Below, piece after piece: positions 1 through 8,910 of a stretch of 28,576 bases of DNA (positions are counted from its first letter, which is position 1; every line of letters begins with the position of its first letter). A model generated the notes under the pieces. It did not search any database. It saw nothing but the letters and a program-made list of their open reading frames with translations, and had not been told where the DNA came from. This DNA comes from Prorocentrum cordatum. Its lineage: Eukaryota > Sar > Dinophyceae > Prorocentrales > Prorocentraceae. The position numbers were made by a program, and so were the translations under genes. The stretch covers positions 105,001 through 133,576 of the forward strand of contig CAUYUJ010017789.1 of the NCBI GenBank assembly GCA_963575745.1. The letters run 5' to 3'.

Positions 1-214
1 CCTGCTCCGTCTCCCTCTCGTTCTCTCCTGCCGCGTCCACTGCCCAGCGCCTCGCCGAGGTGAGCCCTCTCGAGCAGGCCCGTGCCGAAGGCAGGGGCCG
101 CCGGAGGGCCCCTCGACAGCGGGCCTCTGTGTCTTGCCGCGGCTCTCACGTGGACCGCCGCCGAAGAGCGGGGTGAAGCTTCCTCGGTGCCCGTGGTTGA
201 GGAGGCCTTGCTTA
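1..214. other. GC-rich spacer, nothing recognised
   Basis: Frames are open here because of base composition. I see no motif, splice signal or repeat that supports a gene. The stretch ends at the TA that flanks the first MITE. Confidence 0.5.
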
Positions 215-387
215 CAGTCAAAAACCAGAATAAGGACGCGCGACTTTACTCAGGGTACCCTTGCGTCCTTGCTCTTCCTTGCTCTTGCGTCCTTGGGGTT
301 TTCATCGTCCGCCGCCCCAAAAATCCCAACTTCGGCTTCCAAGGGTCTTGCGTCCTTACCGCGCGTCCTTATTAGGGCTTTTGACTG
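215..387. mobile_element. Pogo/Tc1-mariner-like MITE (copy A)
   Basis: The element starts CAGTCAAAAACC and ends with the complement of CAGTCAAAAGCC. The two ends form imperfect terminal inverted repeats of about 26 bp that run on into AATAAGGACGCG on both sides. It is flanked by TA at 213-214 and 388-389, the usual target duplication of Tc1/mariner/pogo elements. At 173 bp it has no room for a transposase, so it is non-autonomous. The interior repeats versions of GCGTCCTT. Copy B at 6246-6394 has related ends and interior. The superfamily is inferred from the TA duplication and CAGT terminus only. Confidence 0.75.
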
Positions 388-649
388 TACGGCAGGTTCG
401 CGTCGTGTCGGCCGGCTGCGACCCACAGCGCGGGCGTGTAGGGCTGAACGCCGCCCGCGGCCCAGCATCGGCCCCTCGTTGAAGGATTCGGCGCGTCTGA
501 CAGGGCCGATCTTTCAAGCTGGAACGATCTCCGCGGTGTCAGGAGCCAGCGCCGTGGTCGGCATGGCGCGAACCCGTAGTATCAGGGCCTGTCCATCGGA
601 GCAAGGTCAGAGGTCACGGTCAGAAGGGGCTGCCCTTTCCTGCCTTTAC
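388..649. other. Spacer between two small transposons
   Basis: GC-rich sequence with no recognised gene, RNA or repeat. Confidence 0.4.
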
Positions 650-805
650 GTCGGGCGTGTCCCTTTACAGGGGGGAATACTCAGAAATAGTAGAAGCATA
701 GTCTGGGGACTATCCTTTGAGTATTTTTGTTGACCATTTTCGAGTGTGTTTTGAGTCTGTTGTATGTTTCGTCGAAATCCCCCCCTGTAGGGGGACACGC
801 CCGAC
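650..805. mobile_element. Second MITE family with ~30-bp TIRs
   Basis: The left end begins GTCGGGCGTGTCCC and the right end is its exact complement. The inverted repeats continue through a TACAGGGGGG block to about 30 bp with two to four mismatches. The interior of roughly 95 bp is AT-richer than its surroundings and non-coding. TTA occurs at 646-648 and 806-808, which would suit a 3-bp TTA duplication as in PIF/Harbinger elements, but one unpaired C at 649 makes the left boundary uncertain. It is unrelated to the CAGTC-ended MITEs. Confidence 0.55.
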
Positions 806-994
806 TTAATCCTGCCGCTGTCTTCCTCCCGCCTCGTTCCGCCTCCCGTGCGGCCGCGTCCGCACTGCGGGCGCCGCCAGGCGGTGCGCACCAGCCTTCT
901 CCACCCTCCTCCAGCTCCCTGCTGCTGCAGGACGTCAGCGGCGAAACGCCAGCCTCTTCCTTCCCTCCTCATCTCGTTCCCCCGCGTCATCGCC

Positions 995-1183
995 GACGTC
1001 GTCGTCGTCGTCGTCGTCGTCCTCCTCCTCCTCCTCCTCCTCCTCATCATCATCATGTTGCTCCTCCTCGTCCCCCCCATCCTGCTCCTCCTCCTCCTCC
1101 TCCTTCTCCTCCTCCTCTCTTCCTCCTCCTCCTCCTCCTCTTCCTTCTCCGCCTCCTCCTCCTCCGCCTCCTCCTCATTCCTC
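995..1183. repeat. GTC/CTC trinucleotide microsatellite
   Basis: A (GTC)n run passes into imperfect (CTC)n with CAT and TTC interruptions. Long frames here, such as poly-Leu, poly-Ser and poly-Pro on the + strand and poly-Arg or poly-Glu on the - strand, are by-products of the triplet repeat. Confidence 0.85.
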
Positions 1184-1721
1184 GGGCGTGGGGTCAGTGA
1201 GGCAAGAGGGCTCCACCCGGAAAGCTCGCCAGTGGCAGGGGCTCGCAGGGGGGAACCTGGGAGTGCTCCCAAACATCTTGGGGGGGGGGCTTGGTGGGGG
1301 CTCCTGGGGGGCGTCTTGGGTGCCGCTTCGCGCCTTGCGCGATGGGATAGCTCCCCTTGGAGCTTCCCTGAGGCCACTCTCTCTCCGGGGCGGCCGTCGG
1401 GCCGTCCTGGAGTGTCCCCGGGCCAGTCGCGTGGGTGTCGTGTGGGGTCGTCCCGGGAGCGTGCTGGACGGCATCCGGGCGGAACGGGCGCTAGGCAGGA
1501 GCCAGGACGTGGGGGGGGGGGAGCGGCGCTGGAAGAAGGCGCAGCCCAAGGGCCCACGGGAGGCTCCAACAGGAGGGGCTCGTGGAAGGAGTCAGGATGG
1601 GGGGGGCGATCTCCAGAACATACCCCTCCTCAACCGAAGCCCCCCCGCACGCTGCATCTTCGGGGGACCTCGCATGTCCCCAAACTTGGTGTCTTTTCTT
1701 GTGCCCGACGCGGGCTCGATG
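1184..1721. other. G-rich spacer, no gene seen
   Basis: GC-rich sequence with several G runs (around 1268-1276 and 1511-1520). A short direct repeat containing CCAGAACATACCCCTCC occurs at about 1613 and again at about 1934. No coding motif or RNA was found. Confidence 0.4.
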
Positions 1722-1816
1722 CGGACTCGACGCGGATTTGGCGCGGATTCGACGCGGATCCGACACGGATCCGACGAGTCCGACATGGGTTCGACACCGA
1801 TTCGACGCGGATAGGG
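1722..1816. repeat. 11-12-bp minisatellite (ATTCGACGCGG)
   Basis: About eight imperfect head-to-tail copies of GATTCGACGCG variants (GGACTCGACGC, GGATTCGACGC, GGATCCGACAC, GTTCGACACC). No coding role is evident. Confidence 0.7.
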
Positions 1817-1966
1817 CCGAGAGGGGACAGGCAAGGCCCCCCGACGATGCAACATAACCCTCCCAAACAGAAACCCCTCCCTCCCCTCACGTTCGATAGT
1901 CTGTTGGGGGAGGAACCAGTCTGTGGGGAGATCGCCAGAACATACCCCTCCCCCACATACGCCCCC

Positions 1967-2104
1967 CTTCTCCTCCTCCTCTCCCTTCACTCCTCCTCCT
2001 CCTCCTCCTCCTCCTCCTCCTCCTCTTCCTGCTCCCCGTCCTCATTCTCTTCCTCCTCCTCCTCCTCATCCTCCTCGTCCTCCTCCTCCTTCTCCTCCTC
2101 CTCG
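1967..2104. repeat. CTC trinucleotide microsatellite
   Basis: Near-pure (CTC/TCC)n with a few CTG, CAT and TTC interruptions. It directly precedes the 21-bp repeat block and gives a shadow poly-Glu tail to a - strand frame. Confidence 0.85.
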
Positions 2105-2111
2105 CAGCAAG

Positions 2112-3500
2112 CAGAGCTGCTACGGCCACCGCCAGAGCTACCAGGGCCACTGGCGGACCTTATTAGGCTCGCAGGCTCAGCAACGAGCGCTACGGGCATA
2201 GCTACTACAGCCACCTCAAGGGCAACCAGAGCCCCCGGCAGCTCTCCGAGGGCCATAAGCTGAGCTACGAGGCCCAGATGCACAGCTACGAGAGCCACTG
2301 GCAGAGCTACGTGGCCTGCGAGCTGAGCTGCGAGGGCCAGAGGCGCAGCTGCGAGATTTACGAGGGCCACCTGCCGTGCTGCGAGTACCTCAACTAGAGC
2401 AATGCGGACCGCAGGAAGACCTACCAGACCCTCCTGCGGAACGACTTGGGTGACGCGCTGAATTGCAAGCACCAGATGCGTAATTCCGAGACCTGTCAGC
2501 TGAGCTACGAGGACCACGAACGGAGCGAAGAGGGCCGCTCTTTGAGTTGCATGGGCCGCGCGCAGAACTGCGAGAGTTTCCCGCAGCGCAGCCGAAACGA
2601 CGAGCTGAGCCGCCTGCTGAGCTAGGACAGCCGCCAGCAGAGCTACGAGGACCACCTGCTGAGCTACTGGGGCCGCACGCTGAGCTGCCAAGGCCTCGAG
2701 GACCGCCAGCTGAACTACGAAGGCTACCAGCCGAACTACACGGGCCACCAGCACGGGCCTCCCTGCCACGTGATGGGGGCAGCTACCTCGACCAGCAGGG
2801 TCGACGCTACTGCCGCCGCGCGGCCTTGGAAATGACGCCGCGGAGGCTGCCGCGCAAATGCGTCGACCACCATCGATGGTCTGCCGATGTGCTTCTCCGT
2901 GGCTCCTTCAAGAAGCCAGTCGAGCCATTGGGGTTACCAGCAGAACTATGCGGGCCACGAGCCGAGTTTCACGGGCGCTGAGCTGGGCTTCGAGGACCGC
3001 CAGCTGAGCCACCTGGTCGCGCAGAGCTGCAATAATCATTCCTTGCTTCGCAAGGACTGCCGAGCCTCGAGAGCCACCGAGCTTCATCGACCACCAGCTG
3101 AACTACCACTGCCAACATATCAACTCGGACAAAATGCTTACCTGCGAGGGAAACCGACCACCAGTTTAACTACGAGTGCCGCAACCTAGGCTTCCTCGGC
3201 CACCGGCTGAACTACGATGGTCACCAAAGCTGCGAAGGCAGAGTTCCAAGTGGGGCCTGAGCTACGAGTTGCCGCCAGCTGCGCTACGAGGGCAACCAGC
3301 TGGGCCACCAGAGCTGCGAGGGCTACGAACTGAGCTTGGAGGTCGGCAAGCCGAGCACCGAGGGACATGCGCCAAACTTCGAGCGCCACCTGCAGGACAT
3401 GCGAGCGCCGTACGCAGCCACGAGGACCGCCGGCCAACCTAAGGGGGGCAAGAGTCCGAGCCACGATGGCCGCGAGCAGGACTGCGAGAGCCACCAGCTG
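2112..3500. repeat. Decayed 21-bp minisatellite encoding a Ser-Tyr-Glu-Gly-His-Gln-Leu-like heptapeptide
   Basis: The block is built from degenerate copies of a unit close to AGCTACGAGGGCCACCAGCTG. AGCTAC or AGCTGC starts recur at 2284, 2305, 2326 and 2347, exactly 21 bp apart, so each unit would encode seven residues in one frame. Stop codons now interrupt the + strand frame (for example around 2395 and 2624). On the - strand a frame from 2769 down to 1987 stays open and reads as a Val-Ala-Leu-rich heptad repeat. Either this is a decayed repeat-protein gene or a noncoding satellite whose unit length is a multiple of three. I cannot tell which, and I recognise no family. Confidence 0.7.
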
Positions 3501-4404
3501 AGGAACTCAGGACTACGACCTGGCGAGCGACGGCTCTGGGGAGTCATGGCGAGACCGGCCTGCCTGCAGCTGGGGGAGATGACGAACTACCGCCGCGCTG
3601 CGGACAAGGTATTGCGCGCAGGGGCCATGTCTACAGCTCGCAGGGCACCCCGTGTACCATGTTACCGCCAAGGGACTACGTCTACGGCAAGTACTTATGG
3701 TATCGCTGTGTGTGGCCCCGCCGCCCCACCCACCTCCCCATCCTCCCCCGGCGGCCTCGGGATTTGAGAGGGGCGCGGGTGGCCCGCCGCCCCCTCCCCC
3801 CTTAGGCACATGTCCACCGTTGCGCCCCGAGGGCGCGAGGCGGGCGCGGGGGCGCTTCGGGCGATGCCCGATGGCGCTGCGTAAATCGCGATGCCGGTGG
3901 GTGCCGGGTTGGGTTGAGAGGGGCGCGTGGGGGATGACAACCCCATGCTCGTCTTCAGCGATGGCGAGTGGCGAGTTTGCCAGCGGGCAGAGACGGGATG
4001 GAAAGATGGTGGAAGCAACGACCTCCTTCTCTCCCTCCTCGTAGCGATCTTCCATGGGTTCGCCGCGACGGCCGACCCCCACAGGCAGGCTCCCATCAGG
4101 GCAGTCCTGCCAAGCGCGACGATGACAAAACCTTCATCCACGGCGCGAGGCCACGGTCGACGGGCACGGCGGGGAGCCGAAGGCCCGTAGGGCTGCAACC
4201 CCGTCGAGCTGGATCCGTCGCCCGCCTCCTCGAGAGCATCACCACCCTCCGCGTCATCCTCGTCTGGCGTTGGGGTGAGTGGAGGGAGGAATGGGAAGGC
4301 TCCAGGTCGGTGGCTGGGGGGTGGGGGGTGGGAGCGAGGTCCCAAACCCATGCCGCCTCGGGTTTGGGACGAGCGTCCCAGCCAATTGCGGCGGTAACCC
4401 AGGC
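3501..4404. other. GC-rich spacer, no gene recognised
   Basis: The first 200 bases are less repetitive. Near 3670-3715 one + strand frame contains an aromatic-rich stretch (DYVYGKYLWYR), possibly the remnant of a coding end to the 21-bp repeat block, but no gene can be assembled. The rest is GC-rich without motif. Confidence 0.35.
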
Positions 4405-4444
4405 TAGAGAGAGAGGGACGGACAGAGAGAGAGAGAGAGAGAGA
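4405..4444. repeat. GA dinucleotide microsatellite
   Basis: Imperfect (GA)n, ending in a pure run of about ten units. It is the first of three GA blocks within 560 bp. Confidence 0.85.
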
Positions 4445-4673
4445 TGACACTGTAATTAGAGACCTGCCCAGCGCGCGCGCGCCTGCCAAGCGATCCATGT
4501 ACACCTGCAGGAAGCGCACCGCGCGCGCGCCTGCTGGCCGCGCGCGGCCTCCCTCTGCACCCCCCCAAGGATTGTGCCCACGAACGAGGCAAGCTTGTGC
4601 GTCCACCGCAATCCCGGCGGTGGCGAGCGCCCAGGCGCGTCGCGCCCCTTCGATGGGTGTGACGCGTCCCCTC

Positions 4674-4675
<2 letters not shown>
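4445..4675. other. Spacer with duplicated alternating GC runs
   Basis: Contains GCGCGCGCGCCTGC at about 4471 and a near copy at about 4522. Alternating purine-pyrimidine runs of this kind can adopt Z-DNA. No gene seen. Confidence 0.4.
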
Positions 4676-4718
<43 letters not shown>

Positions 4719-4746
4719 AGAAACAGAGAGAGAGGGATACATAAAC

Positions 4747-4802
<56 letters not shown>

Positions 4803-4806
4803 GAGC
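4676..4806. repeat. GA dinucleotide microsatellite
   Basis: Long interrupted (GA)n with AAA, AC and GGATACATAAAC interruptions. Confidence 0.85.
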
Positions 4807-4885
4807 AACACAAGTTGTAGCAGGACGCTCGTTCGCGTTAGAGAGAGGGGCATGTCATAAGGTGTCCTATGTTTATGATCAGAGC

Positions 4886-4921
4886 CTGAGAGAAAGAAAG
4901 GAATATGGAGAGAGAGGGAGG

Positions 4922-4957
<36 letters not shown>

Positions 4958-4966
4958 GAGAGCAAA
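4886..4966. repeat. GA dinucleotide microsatellite
   Basis: Third (GA)n block, with AAAG and GGG interruptions. Confidence 0.8.
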
Positions 4967-5110
4967 GGGTTCACAGGCGGCTGCCTCCATGCGCGATGGT
5001 ATCTGACGTTGATCCTCCCTTGCGCAGCCGGTTCTCAGGCGCCGCGCGCGCGGCGCCCTCTGCTCCTCCCCGCTGCTGCACCACTGTTGTCGCACGTGCC
5101 GGGCCTCCGG

Positions 5111-5302
5111 ATGGGTGCTTGCTGTAGTGCGTCCAAGTACGCCCGAAGACTTGCGAGGGAGCGGCCCGAGTTCGGAGCGGTCTGCCTGCCCCCATCGCCG
5201 CATCGGCCTCACACTCGGAAGCTGGAGAACATGTACATTCCCAGCGGCGGGCTGTTTTTTCAATCCCAGAGCTTTGTGAGGGTTGGGGACGACGTCGGGG
5301 TG
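5111..5302 (+). CDS. Candidate first exon of an unknown protein with an N-terminal acylation motif (speculative)
   Basis: An ATG at 5111 follows a pyrimidine-rich stretch and opens with MGACCSA. This fits the MGxxxS pattern for N-myristoylation with adjacent cysteines for palmitoylation, which is common in alveolate membrane-tethered proteins. The next 55 residues are of mixed composition, unlike the surrounding repeats. A GT at 5303 and a pyrimidine-led CAG at 5398-5400 could bound a 98-nt intron. Both sides are phase 0, and the frame after 5401 continues for more than 40 mixed residues before it becomes Arg/Gly/Glu-rich. The putative intron contains a tandem duplication of TACACCAGGATCCG (5351-5364 and 5367-5380). 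No family is recognised. The whole call could be chance in GC-rich DNA. Confidence 0.2.
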
Positions 5303-5428
5303 GTATGGTGCATATTTTTCCCATTTCCCTGGGGGGTATCAACACATGGATACACCAGGATCCGTATACACCAGGATCCGCTTTCCTATGCGCATTTCAG
5401 TGCGGGGTCGGAAAAAGCGAGCCGTTGA

Positions 5429-5864
5429 TGCGCGACCGGAAGGCGCTCGTGTGCGAGCGTATCGTGGGCACCGGTTTGTGGGAGCGGGGACGCACGACGG
5501 AGCGGGGAGCGAGGAGGGATGAGGGAGAAGGCAGGAAGGGGGTGGGAGCGGAGAGCGAAAGCAAGGCTAGCAGAGGATGGGCGAGACGAGAGGAGACGGG
5601 GGAGGAGGGCGGGCGCGGGGGCAGGCCAGAGGAGAGCAGGGAGAGGGGCAGCAGGCGCTCCATTCAGCACGGTGGCCGCCCTCCCTCCCCACTCTCCCCG
5701 CCCCTCTCAGGAGGGGAAAAAACATACAGTCACAATTGATCGTCGATCCCCCAGAGAAAATAGATGGGAAACTATGGGAAGTGGGGGGGAAGACGAACAT
5801 CCAGAAAACATGGGAAAAGACGGGGAACCTTGTTATTTGTGTGCCTTCATCTGTGTGTTTGTGG
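5429..5864. other. Purine-rich spacer
   Basis: Runs of GGGA and GAGG, then a short AT-richer patch near 5715-5780. A TACAGTCAC resembling a pogo-like terminus lies near 5725, but no matching right end was found. No gene is supported. Confidence 0.35.
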
Positions 5865-6235
5865 ACCCCTCCCCTCTCTCCCGTCTTCCCCCCCATCCCC
5901 CGACCTTTCTCTCCCGCTCGCGGCTGTGCTGTGCGCTCCTGCTGCTGCCTCCCGCCTCTGCCTGGCGCTCCGCTGCTCCCCCCCGGCGCCCTCCCGGCTG
6001 CTCCTCCTCCCTCTTCCTGCTGGGTCCCGCGCCTCTCCCTGCTGACCCGCACTTCCTCCCTGGTGCTCCTCCTGCTTCTGCTCCTCCCCGATGCTCCTCC
6101 TACTTCTGATCCTCCCTGGTGCTCCTCCCGCTCCCATGCTTCCTCCCTGATGCTCCTCCCGCTCCTCTCCTTGCTGCTCCCCCCGCTCCCTCCCTGATGA
6201 TCCTCCTACTTCTCCCGATGCCCTCTCATTTCGTC
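5865..6235. repeat. Pyrimidine-rich low-complexity block (GCTCCTCC units)
   Basis: Irregular repeats of GATGCTCCTCCCGCTCC-like units of roughly 20-27 bp on the + strand, especially 6050-6235. Open frames on both strands follow from the composition. Confidence 0.65.
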
Positions 6236-6245
6236 TGTCCCCATA

Positions 6246-6394
6246 CAGTCGCCCCGCAGAGTATAAGGATAGGCAGTCTTCCCAAGGGTACCCAAGGGAC
6301 ACTTTCGTTGGCCGCGCCACGCTCGAAGCGCTTCGAAATGGGCGTCCAAGGGCCTTGTATCCTTATCGCGCATCCTTACTCTGCGGGTTGACTG
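6246..6394. mobile_element. Pogo/Tc1-mariner-like MITE (copy B)
   Basis: The left end starts CAGTCGCCCCGCAGAGTA and the right end is the complement of CAGTCAACCCGCAGAGTA. Inverted repeats of about 25 bp continue to AAGGAT. TA flanks both sides at 6244-6245 and 6395-6396. At 149 bp it is non-autonomous. The interior motifs (AAGGGTACCC, CCAAGGGCCTTGT) match those of copy A at 215-387, so the two belong to one family. Confidence 0.8.
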
Positions 6395-6396
6395 TA

Positions 6397-6550
6397 CAGC
6401 CGGCCCGGATTAGTAGGTCGACCCTGCCAGCTCAAGGGTACCCTTGTGTCCTGTGCCTCGCGACACGTGCCTTCTTACACTCCCATGGCGATGTGGCCTT
6501 CGGAAGGGTCTTGTGCCCTCTCGCGTGTCCTCTCCAATCAAGGCCGACTG
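6397..6550. mobile_element. Decayed MITE of the same family, abutting copy B
   Basis: Directly after the TA at the right edge of copy B the sequence begins CAGCCGGCCCGGATTAGTAGG, a degraded version of the family terminus. The interior carries CAAGGGTACCCTTGTGTCC and GAAGGGTCTTGTG, matching copy A. A GACTG at 6546-6550 followed by CA would be the right end with a mutated TA. The two elements therefore appear to share one TA. Confidence 0.5.
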
Positions 6551-6589
6551 CACTGGACCCCTCTCCTCTGGACCGCCCGCGCTATGGCA

Positions 6590-6840
6590 GCGCGGGGACA
6601 GCCCTCCGGCTGTGCAGATCGAGTCCGGCTCCGAGTCTCCTTTGGATCTCCTCCTTCTGCTGATGCTCCTCTCCTCCTCCTGCTGCGTCGCTCTATTCTC
6701 TCCCTTGATACGCCGCCTGGTCTTGCCGAGGGCCCTCCTTTCTCACCATCCTGCTCTTCCTCGTGTTCAGCCTCCTCACCCCCCACCTCCCTTTCGTCCA
6801 GTGTGCACATGCCCCTCCCTGTCTGATTGTGCCTCACGCA
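6590..6840. repeat. Pyrimidine-rich low-complexity sequence
   Basis: CTCCT-rich sequence like 5865-6235. No gene was seen. Confidence 0.45.
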
Positions 6841-6917
6841 GTGGATTGTTTTGAGTATCTACACGGCCACACGTCGGGTGCTAAGGAAGTCTGGGAGGAG
6901 TAACCAGCGTCTAACTC

Positions 6918-7577
6918 GATCGACAACACCATCGATCTTACTCTCGATTTTACGATCGACCTCACTATAGACCTCACAATCGATCTCACCGACGATCACA
7001 CTATCACTCTCATTATCAATATCACTCTCGATCCCACTACGGATCTTGACTATCCATCTCACTCACGATCTTTCTATCGATCTCAATATCGATACCACTA
7101 TCGATCTCAATTTCGATCCCACTATCTATATTTGTCTCGATCTGACCATCGATCTCACAATCGATCTCACGATCGTTCCAACTATGAATCTCACTATTGA
7201 TCTCACCATCGATCTCACTGTCGATATCGATATCACTATCGGTCTAATAGGCGATCCCACTATCGGCCTCACTATCGAGTTCATCCTCGACCTCACTATC
7301 AATCTCACTATCGGTCTCACCATCCATCTCACTAACGATCTCACTATCGATCTCACTCCATCGATCTCACTATCGTTCACACGATCGATCTCACAATCGA
7401 CCCGGCTATCGGTACCACAATCGATCTCACAGTCCCTCTCACTACTGGTCTCACTATGGATCTCATGATCCATCTCACTATCGATCCCACTATCGATCTC
7501 ACTGTCGATCTGAGTGATCTCACTTTTCATCTCACTATCGATCTCACTGTCGGTGTCACCATCGATCTCTCTTCCAT
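6918..7577. repeat. 12-bp minisatellite (TATCGATCTCAC)
   Basis: More than fifty imperfect head-to-tail copies of TATCGATCTCAC, with variants at the first bases. Each unit carries ATCGAT, which is self-complementary. The period of 12 keeps frames open: the + strand gives an Ile-Asp-Leu-Thr repeat and the - strand a Ser-Glu-Ile-Asp-like repeat. Neither has flanking coding sequence, so I treat it as a satellite. Base composition is far more AT-rich than the neighbours. Confidence 0.9.
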
Positions 7578-7585
7578 TTCACTAC

Positions 7586-7642
7586 GGGACACCGGCGGGA
7601 CATCGACGGGACACCGACGGGACACCGGCGGGACACCCGCAG
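7586..7642. repeat. 12-bp GC-rich minisatellite (GGGACACCGGCG)
   Basis: About four to five copies of GGGACACCGGCG variants (GGGACATCGACG, GGGACACCGACG), directly following the ATCGAT repeat but unrelated in sequence. Confidence 0.75.
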
Positions 7643-7916
7643 CACACCCCAGGCCACCGCCGGACAACTCGGGGGGCGGCGCCATAGCTAGAGAATGGTT
7701 CATTCCTCTCGCCCCCCTCACGCAGCTTCGCCCTCCCGCACGCGCGACACGAGCACGAAGCCAGAACGGAGTTCCTGGAGGGGGGTTCTCCGTTTCACTG
7801 CGATCTCACCCTTTGACCTCCGATGACGGAAAGAGCGAGGTATGAGCGCGAGACGTTTCGTGGGGGGCGAAGCCCTTTTCCATGGCCTGTTTCTTCGTAT
7901 TTTTGTTCGGGTGAAC
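7643..7916. other. Spacer, nothing recognised
   Basis: Mixed-composition sequence without a clear gene or repeat. Confidence 0.35.
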
Positions 7917-8080
7917 CGGCCAGAGGGCCCCAAGACGGCCTAAGAAGGCCCCTCAACAGCCTCAGAGGGCCCCAAGACGGCCCCAAGAGAGCTTCAGATG
8001 GCCGCCAGACGGTCCAAGAGAGACCCGAGACGGCTCCAGAGGCCCTCAAGAGGGCTTTCGAGAGGGCCTCAGGAGGTCAA
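7917..8080 (-). repeat. GGCCCCAAGACGGCC repeat block (reverse orientation of the GGCCTCTTGGGG family)
   Basis: Imperfect 14-15-bp units such as GGCCCCAAGACGGCC and GGCCCTCAAGAGGGC. This is the complement of the units at 8530-8910 and 10619-10915, so the same family occurs here in the opposite orientation. Confidence 0.65.
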
Positions 8081-8281
8081 AAACATTGATTTCCCTGTGG
8101 CTTTCACAGCTTTTTCGGGTTCTCCCCTCGGACCCACCAAGCGGGCCCGGAGAGGCGGTATGGGGTCTGGGTTGCTTGGGTGTAGGGATTGGGCTGGCCC
8201 AAAGGCGACCCAAGAGTCCCAAAACGGTCCAAAAGGGCCCCCAATAGATCCTCAAGAAGCCTCAGAAACGCTAGGGAACAT

Positions 8282-8455
8282 GGTTCCCCACAGCGAGCGG
8301 TGACGCAACAAGCTCTGAACACCAAAGCTCCCCAGAGCGCGGTGACGTAAACAACTCCCAACACGAAGGCTCCCAGGAGCGAGCGGCAACGTAAAAGCCT
8401 TTGAACACCAGGGCTCCCAACAGAGAGTGGTGACGTAACAAGCTCTTATCCCAGG
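8282..8455. repeat. Four copies of a ~43-bp tandem repeat
   Basis: Copies begin near 8283, 8327, 8369 and 8413. Each has a GCTCCC(C)AnAGCGAG start, a GGTGACGTAA or near variant, and AACACCA towards its end. Spacing is 42-44 bp. No coding or RNA role is visible. Confidence 0.7.
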
Positions 8456-8529
8456 TCGAATGGCCTTCGACCCATCCCGCCACCGTGCCTGGGTTGCGGG
8501 TCTGAGGTCTCTTGGATGTTCGTTGGTGT

Positions 8530-8910
8530 CTCGTCGAGGCCTCTCGGGGGCCTCCTGGCGGAAGTTTTGATGTCTGTTTGGGCGGTTTGGGGGCCTCTTT
8601 TTGGCCTCTTGGGGGCCTCGTGGGGGCCTCTTTGAACCTCGTGGGCGCCTCTTCGGGCGGAAGGCTCGAATCTTCGGTTCGTGCTCCCCCTCTTGGGCCC
8701 GCCTCTTGGGCCGTCTTTGGGCCGTCTCGAACGCCTCTTGGACCGTCCTGGAGTGTCGGGAAGCCGAAAAGGGGAGAAGGCAAAACCCTTCAAACACCTA
8801 CAGACAAATCAGGGATTTGTGCATCTTGTGGCCCTCTTGGGAGGCCTCATGGTGGCCTCTCGGGGCGTCTTGGACCCATCGTTCGACCATTCGGGACCCT
8901 CTTCGGCCTA
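8530..8910 (+). repeat. GGGGGCCTCTTGGG repeat block (forward)
   Basis: Imperfect 12-15-bp units (GGGGGCCTCTTGG, GGGGCCTCGTGG, GGGCCGTCTTTG) with single-copy insertions around 8760-8820. Forward orientation relative to 7917-8080. Confidence 0.6.

Noticed and set aside
646-2263. Long overlapping frames on both strands rich in Ser, Leu, Pro, Arg or Glu
   Set aside because: They are produced by GTC/CTC microsatellites and GC-rich sequence; no domain or start context supports them.
5719-5745. TACAGTCAC as the left end of a further pogo-like MITE
   Set aside because: No matching right end or second TA within a plausible distance.
6918-7577. CRISPR-like array
   Set aside because: The block is contiguous 12-bp units without unique spacers, in a eukaryotic genome.
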